From Intrasporangium calvum DSM 43043 (GTDB lineage Bacteria; Actinomycetota; Actinomycetes; Actinomycetales; Dermatophilaceae), in assembly GCF_000184685.1 (NCBI RefSeq), contig NC_014830.1, positions 1,054,001 to 1,118,000 on the forward strand: a stretch of 64,000 nucleotides of DNA, in the 5' to 3' direction. Of the stretch, positions 60,762-64,000 are shown piece after piece. The notes beneath the pieces are model-generated. The model had not been told where the DNA came from and made no database searches. It worked only from the letters and a program-made list of their open reading frames with translations. A program made the translations under genes and the position numbers. How positions within the stretch are numbered: position 1 is the stretch's first letter; each line of letters starts with the position of its first letter.

Positions 60762-62056
60762 GCCCCACCCACCGCAACCCAGTCCTCGGCGTCGTCCTCG
60801 GCGCGGCGGGCCTGGCCGCGGGCGTCGCGGCCGGGATCGCCGCAGACCGCGCTGGACGGCACCGGGCGGCCCTGGACGCCCTCGAGACGAGTGAGCAGCT
60901 CGAGATCATCGCCGACGAGGAGCGGGTCGTCCTCACCTCGGACGGCGTCGCCCTCCACGTCGAGATCGACGAGCCCGCGCCCGAGGCAGCCGCTGCCGCG
61001 GCCCGGGGCCTGACGAGCGGCGACGACCCGTCCCGCCTGCCCACCGTGGTCCTCTCGCACGGCTACTGCCTGAGCCTGAAGTCGTGGGTCTACCAGCGTC
61101 GGTCCCTCAAGGCCGCGGGGTTCCGCGTCGTCAGCTGGGACCACCGTGGCCACGGGCAGTCCGGCCCGGGGGCGAGCGACTCCTACGTCATCGACCAGCT
61201 CGGCGAGGACCTGCGTGCCGTCATCGAGGACACCACCCCAGAGGGCCATCTCGTCCTCGCCGGTCACTCGATGGGTGGTATGACGATGCTCGCCCTGGGC
61301 GAGAGCCACCCCCAGCTCATCCGGGACCGGGTGACCGGGGCCGCGTTCATCAGTACCAGTGCGGGGGGACTGACGCTCGCCAACGGCGGTCGTAGCGCGA
61401 CGCTCGGCCGGCTCGCCCTCGAGCGCCTGGGCCCGTCCATGCTGGGCCCCCTCGGCGAGCGGCCCGAGCTCGTTCGACGACTGCGCCGGGTCGGGCGAGA
61501 CGTCGAGGAGTTCCTCGTCGACCAGAACTCCTTCGCCTCGCCCGTCCCGCGCAAGGTGGTCCGCTACACGGCGGACATGTTGCTCAGCACGCCGTTCGAC
61601 GTGATCAACGACTACCTGCGGACGTTCGACGGGTTCGACAAGCGGCCCGCCCTGGCCGAGTTCAAGGACACGCTCACCCTCGTGTTCAACGGCCGCGAGG
61701 ACGTGCTCACGCCACCGGCCCACAGCGAGCTGATCGTCGAGGGCATCCCGGGCGCGGAGCACATCGTCGTCAACGACGCGGGCCACATCATCATGCTGGA
61801 GCACCCGGACCTGCTGAGCGCGCACCTGCTCGAGCTCGTCGAGGAGGGCACTCGCGCTCGGGAGGAGCACATCGACCTGCCGCGCCGGCCCCGGGTCCGC
61901 CGGGTCGTCACGGACATCGCGAAGAACCGCCGTCAGCGCCGCATCGAGCTCGAGGCCGACGAGGCAGCTCGAGCCGAGCGGGCCCGAGCACTGGCTCGGC
62001 TCCGCCGGGCCAAGGTCGCAGCTGGATCGAAGGAGGAGGTACGCCGTGAGTCGTGA
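60758..62056 (+). CDS. Membrane-anchored alpha/beta hydrolase
   Basis: 432 aa, GTG 60758 overlapping alr. An N-terminal signal-anchor helix (about 8-28, VLGVVLGAAGLAAGVAAG) is followed by an alpha/beta hydrolase with oxyanion HGYCLSLKSW, nucleophile Ser171 in GHSMGGM, Asp in FNGREDVLTPP and His in NDAGHIIMLEHP. The C-terminus (about 380-432) is a long, highly charged Arg/Glu helix. This hydrolase is regularly found between alr and tsaE in actinobacteria. Substrate unknown; possibly lipid. Confidence 0.9.
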   Translation: MSPTHRNPVLGVVLGAAGLAAGVAAGIAADRAGRHRAALDALETSEQLEIIADEERVVLTSDGVALHVEIDEPAPEAAAAAARGLTSGDDPSRLPTVVLSHGYCLSLKSWVYQRRSLKAAGFRVVSWDHRGHGQSGPGASDSYVIDQLGEDLRAVIEDTTPEGHLVLAGHSMGGMTMLALGESHPQLIRDRVTGAAFISTSAGGLTLANGGRSATLGRLALERLGPSMLGPLGERPELVRRLRRVGRDVEEFLVDQNSFASPVPRKVVRYTADMLLSTPFDVINDYLRTFDGFDKRPALAEFKDTLTLVFNGREDVLTPPAHSELIVEGIPGAEHIVVNDAGHIIMLEHPDLLSAHLLELVEEGTRAREEHIDLPRRPRVRRVVTDIAKNRRQRRIELEADEAARAERARALARLRRAKVAAGSKEEVRRES

Positions 62057-62510
62057 GGTGATCCTGGAGACCCCGGAGGACACTCGGGCCTTCGGCAGAA
62101 GGCTGGGCCGGCTCCTGCGGGCCGGTGACGTGGTGGTCCTCACCGGTGACCTCGGCGCGGGCAAGACGACGCTGACCCAGGGACTCGCCGAGGGCCTCGG
62201 CGTCCGAGGGCCGATCACCTCGCCGACCTTCGTCATCGCGAGGGTGCACCCCTCGGTCGTGGGTGGTCCCGCGCTGGTGCACGTGGACGCCTACCGGCTG
62301 GGCAGCGCGGTGGAGCTGGACGACCTCGATCTCGATGCCGACCTCGACCTGAGCGTCACTGTCATCGAGTGGGGGGCGGGGATGTCGGAGCAGCTCTCCG
62401 AGCAGCGGCTGGGCATCACGCTCACCGGCGAAGAGGTCCGGACGGCGCGTCTCGATGCGGTCGGACCACGGTGGGAGCGTCTCAGCGACTCGGCGCTCGC
62501 CTCCATCTGA
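62046..62510 (+). CDS. tsaE: tRNA threonylcarbamoyladenosine biosynthesis ATPase TsaE
   Basis: 154 aa, GTG 62046 with AAGGAGGAGG upstream; it overlaps the hydrolase gene by 11 nt. TsaE (YjeE) is the ATPase that drives the TsaB-TsaD complex to install t6A37 on ANN-decoding tRNAs. Walker A GDLGAGKT (34-41), TSPTFVIARVH (switch region) and VIEWGAGM are visible. Function is coupled with tsaB downstream and tsaD beyond the window. Confidence 0.96.
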   Translation: MSREVILETPEDTRAFGRRLGRLLRAGDVVVLTGDLGAGKTTLTQGLAEGLGVRGPITSPTFVIARVHPSVVGGPALVHVDAYRLGSAVELDDLDLDADLDLSVTVIEWGAGMSEQLSEQRLGITLTGEEVRTARLDAVGPRWERLSDSALASI

Positions 62511-62584
62511 GCCCAACGGAGCGGGTCTTTCGGCACTGTCCGACCACCGAGTCGGCCGCGAGGCTGGCGGTGGAAAGGCAGGTG

Positions 62585-63175
62585 ATGGTCATGGCACGGA
62601 TCCTTCGCTGGGCCGCAGTCACGCTTACGGCCCTGTTCGTGGTGGGCGGGTTGCTCTTCGCGATCGGCAGCGTCTGGGACGACCCCGGCGGCTGGACGGC
62701 GCTGCTCGTGACGCTGGCGATCGTGGTGCCCCTCATCGTGCTCACCGTCCTCGCGGCCCGAGAAGCCGAGCTCGGCTTCCTCGTGCTGGCCGGGGCCGTC
62801 GGGCTCTTCGCGGCATGGATGGTGCTCACGCTCTTCGTCGAGGTCGGCCGGGTGCCGGACATTCCGGTGATCGCGCTGCTGCTCGCGCTGCCGAGCGCGG
62901 TGCTCGGCCGTCGTCACGCGGGACGAGCGGGAAGCTTGCTGCTCGCGCTGGCGGCGGTGCCCTTCGCGGACGTCCTCGCCCGATGGTTCGGGGAACGGGG
63001 TCCCGATGGCCCTGGCCTCGGCGCACTCCTCGGCGGATCCACGGGCGCGGTGGTCGTTCCCCTGGCCGTCCTCGCCGTTCTCTTCCTCGTCGCGGGGGCG
63101 GTCGGCCACGATGGCACGCGTGTGCCAGCCGGTCCGCGGGTGAAGCCTCCCGCCAGGAGCCGGCAGCACCTCTGA
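62585..63175 (+). CDS. Polytopic membrane protein, unknown function
   Basis: 196 aa, ATG 62585 (ATG 62591 also possible) after GGAAAGGCAGG. About five or six transmembrane helices with very short loops (first WAAVTLTALFVVGGLLFAIG, last VVVPLAVLAVLFLVAGAVG). The tail is short and basic. No recognised family; it lies within the tsaE-tsaB interval. Confidence 0.75.
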   Translation: MVMARILRWAAVTLTALFVVGGLLFAIGSVWDDPGGWTALLVTLAIVVPLIVLTVLAAREAELGFLVLAGAVGLFAAWMVLTLFVEVGRVPDIPVIALLLALPSAVLGRRHAGRAGSLLLALAAVPFADVLARWFGERGPDGPGLGALLGGSTGAVVVPLAVLAVLFLVAGAVGHDGTRVPAGPRVKPPARSRQHL

Positions 63176-63233
63176 CGGCACGGGAGACCGGCGCCGCCGC
63201 CTGAACGGTTCCGGCTGGGCTGCCGGGCCGGGA

Positions 63234-63239
63234 TAACCT
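63234..63239 (+). promoter_or_regulatory. -10-like TAACCT of tsaB
   Basis: TAACCT ends 7 nt before GTG 63247; no Shine-Dalgarno. Suggests a separate leaderless tsaB-rimI transcript. Confidence 0.45.
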
Positions 63240-63246
63240 GACGCCC

Positions 63247-63948
63247 GTGCTCATCCTCGGCATCGACACCTCGACCACCGCGATCAGCGTCGCGCTCCAC
63301 GACGGCGACCGCGTCGTGGCCGAAGCGACCACGCTGGACGCCCGGGCCCATGCTGAGCACCTCGCCCCCGGGATCCGGGCCGCGCTCGACGAGGCCGGCG
63401 CCGAGCCGCGTGACGTCACGGGCGTCGTCGTCGGCATCGGTCCCGGCCCGTTCACCGGCCTCCGCGTCGGCATCGTGTCGGGACGCACCTTCGCCTTCGC
63501 GCTCGGCCTGCCCGTCCACGGGCTCTGCAGCCTCGACGCCCTCGCCCACGAGGCGTGGCAGTCCGGTCACCGGGGTGGCCTTCTCGTCGCCACCGACGCC
63601 CGGCGCAAGGAGGTGTATGCCGCTGAGTTCGTTCTCGACGCCGCCGGCCTCACGCGCGTGGCGGGCCCTGTCGTCAGCCGGGCCGCGGAGCTCGATGAGT
63701 CGTGGCGCGCCTTGCCCGTCGCGGGCCGCGGCCCCCTGCTCTACCCGGCCGACCTCGCGAGGTCAGCCGACGGCGCGGGCGGGCCCAGCGGCATACGGCT
63801 GCCGCTCGACGTGTCCGCGGGGGCTCTCGCGGACCTCGCCGTCCTGCGGCTCGCCGCCGGCGACCCGCTGGACGGGCTCGAGCCGCTCTACCTGCGTCGG
63901 CCCGACGTCTCCAGCGCCCCGCCCAGCAAGAAGTCGACCCTCGGATGA
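63247..63948 (+). CDS. tsaB: tRNA threonylcarbamoyladenosine biosynthesis protein TsaB
   Basis: 233 aa, GTG 63247. An ASKHA-fold partner of TsaD in t6A synthesis. ILGIDTSTTAISVAL (1-16), GIGPGPFTGLRVGIVSGRTF (about 57-76) and TDARRKEVYAAEF are family hallmarks. Two dispersed-repeat copies lie inside the gene, encoding YAAEF and PSGIR; the second sits in the variable C-terminal region. The stop overlaps the rimI start (ATGA). Confidence 0.95.
   Translation: MLILGIDTSTTAISVALHDGDRVVAEATTLDARAHAEHLAPGIRAALDEAGAEPRDVTGVVVGIGPGPFTGLRVGIVSGRTFAFALGLPVHGLCSLDALAHEAWQSGHRGGLLVATDARRKEVYAAEFVLDAAGLTRVAGPVVSRAAELDESWRALPVAGRGPLLYPADLARSADGAGGPSGIRLPLDVSAGALADLAVLRLAAGDPLDGLEPLYLRRPDVSSAPPSKKSTLG
63616..63625 (+). 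repeat. Dispersed repeat copy 18 (inside tsaB)
   Basis: Exact TATGCCGCTG followed by AGTTCG. It encodes YAAE in the conserved KEVYAAEF stretch, where Tyr-Ala is usual, so this copy may be partly coincidental. Confidence 0.75.
63786..63795 (-). repeat. Dispersed repeat copy 19 (inside tsaB)
   Basis: Exact GCCGTATGCCGCTGGGC followed by CCGCCCG on the minus strand. It encodes PSGIR in tsaB and faces copy 18. Confidence 0.85.
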
Positions 63949-64000
63949 GCGCGCCGGTGCTCCGCGCGCTCGAGTGGGCCGACATCCCGAGGCTCGCCGC
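63945..64000 (+). CDS. Probable RimI, ribosomal protein acetyltransferase (5' end only)
   Basis: ATG 63945 overlaps the tsaB stop by 4 nt (ATGA). The first 18 codons read MSAPVLRALEWADIPRLA, the typical beginning of a RimI GNAT enzyme. The usual tsaE-tsaB-rimI-tsaD order supports it. The rest is beyond the window. Confidence 0.7.
   Translation, partial: MSAPVLRALEWADIPRLA

Noticed and set aside
436-63795. TATGCCGCTG repeat as a chromosome-segregation (KOPS-like) polar motif
   Set aside because: Nine plus and ten minus copies show no strand bias in 64 kb, unlike KOPS; they also prefer intergenic positions.
1-64000. tRNA, rRNA, IS elements, prophage or integrase genes
   Set aside because: I looked for cloverleaf arms with TTCGA loops, conserved rRNA segments and DDE/tyrosine recombinase motifs and recognised none.

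Overview
This window is very GC-rich, uses many GTG starts and packs genes with 1-4 nt ATGA/GTGA/TGATG overlaps. It encodes mycothiol S-conjugate amidase (Mca), LuxR/DesK-type two-component pairs, DUF4307, and F420- or flavin-type oxidoreductases. Together these point to an actinobacterium, most likely a Micrococcales member such as an Intrasporangiaceae genus; the genus is inference. I found no rRNA, tRNA, CRISPR array, phage gene or transposase.

Layout. 1-5.2 kb: IMPACT/YigZ protein (cut by the window edge), a crcB pair for fluoride export, a CbiX-type chelatase, a pyridoxamine-oxidase-fold protein, a hydrolase-cyclase fusion, a hemerythrin and a bacterial PH protein. 5.3-8.2 kb: a NarL/DesK two-component system divergent from a DUF4352 protein. 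8.5-15.5 kb: DEAD-box helicase, PRC-barrel protein, LLM oxidoreductase, a decayed SDR pseudogene, a GH32/68-like hydrolase, a QorB-like reductase and an esterase. 15.5-19.7 kb: a LiaFSR-like envelope-stress locus (response regulator, PspC-fused kinase, PspC/LiaF-like membrane protein). 19.9-22.8 kb: M13 metallopeptidase, GNAT and SRPBCC proteins. 23.0-33.5 kb: one 3498-residue secreted RTX protein, then a convergent small secreted membrane-anchored protein and a divergent LAL-type LuxR regulator (to 37.1 kb). 37.1-41.9 kb: glpD-tetR divergent from an alkyl-DHAP-synthase-like flavoprotein and a diacylglycerol kinase. This looks like a glycerophospholipid/ether-lipid module and, from memory, matches M. 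tuberculosis Rv2249c-Rv2252. 42-44 kb: LysR regulator, small protein, msrA. 44.3-55.6 kb: metB, mutL-like, greA, DUF4307, mca, a small TM protein, hemolysin III, a cis-prenyltransferase, phoH2, a transglycosylase and coaA, an order recalling M. tuberculosis Rv1079-Rv1095. 55.6-64 kb: glmS, acpS, nnrED, alr, a hydrolase, tsaE, a membrane protein, tsaB and the start of rimI, i.e. cell-wall precursor supply plus t6A tRNA modification.

The most unusual signal is a dispersed short repeat, core TATGCCGCTG with extended consensus GCCGTATGCCGCTGGGC followed by YSGSTCCC. It occurs 19 times exactly in 64 kb, in both orientations. Most copies are intergenic. One inverted pair forms a bidirectional terminator-like hairpin at 33565-33618, and five copies lie inside genes in different reading frames. 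The pattern resembles a DNA uptake sequence or REP family; I know of none described for actinobacteria. Other unexplained DNA includes a six-copy direct/inverted array before alr (59365-59573), a 51-bp tandem repeat before greA, an ACCTGGATGCGTCG cluster (8306-8393), a 20-bp inverted repeat (14535-14608), a structured leader before the transglycosylase, and a 25-codon leader ORF before phoH2. Several genes (helicase, esterase, metB, coaA, glmS, tsaB) have a -10-like hexamer 6-7 nt before the start codon, which suggests leaderless mRNAs.
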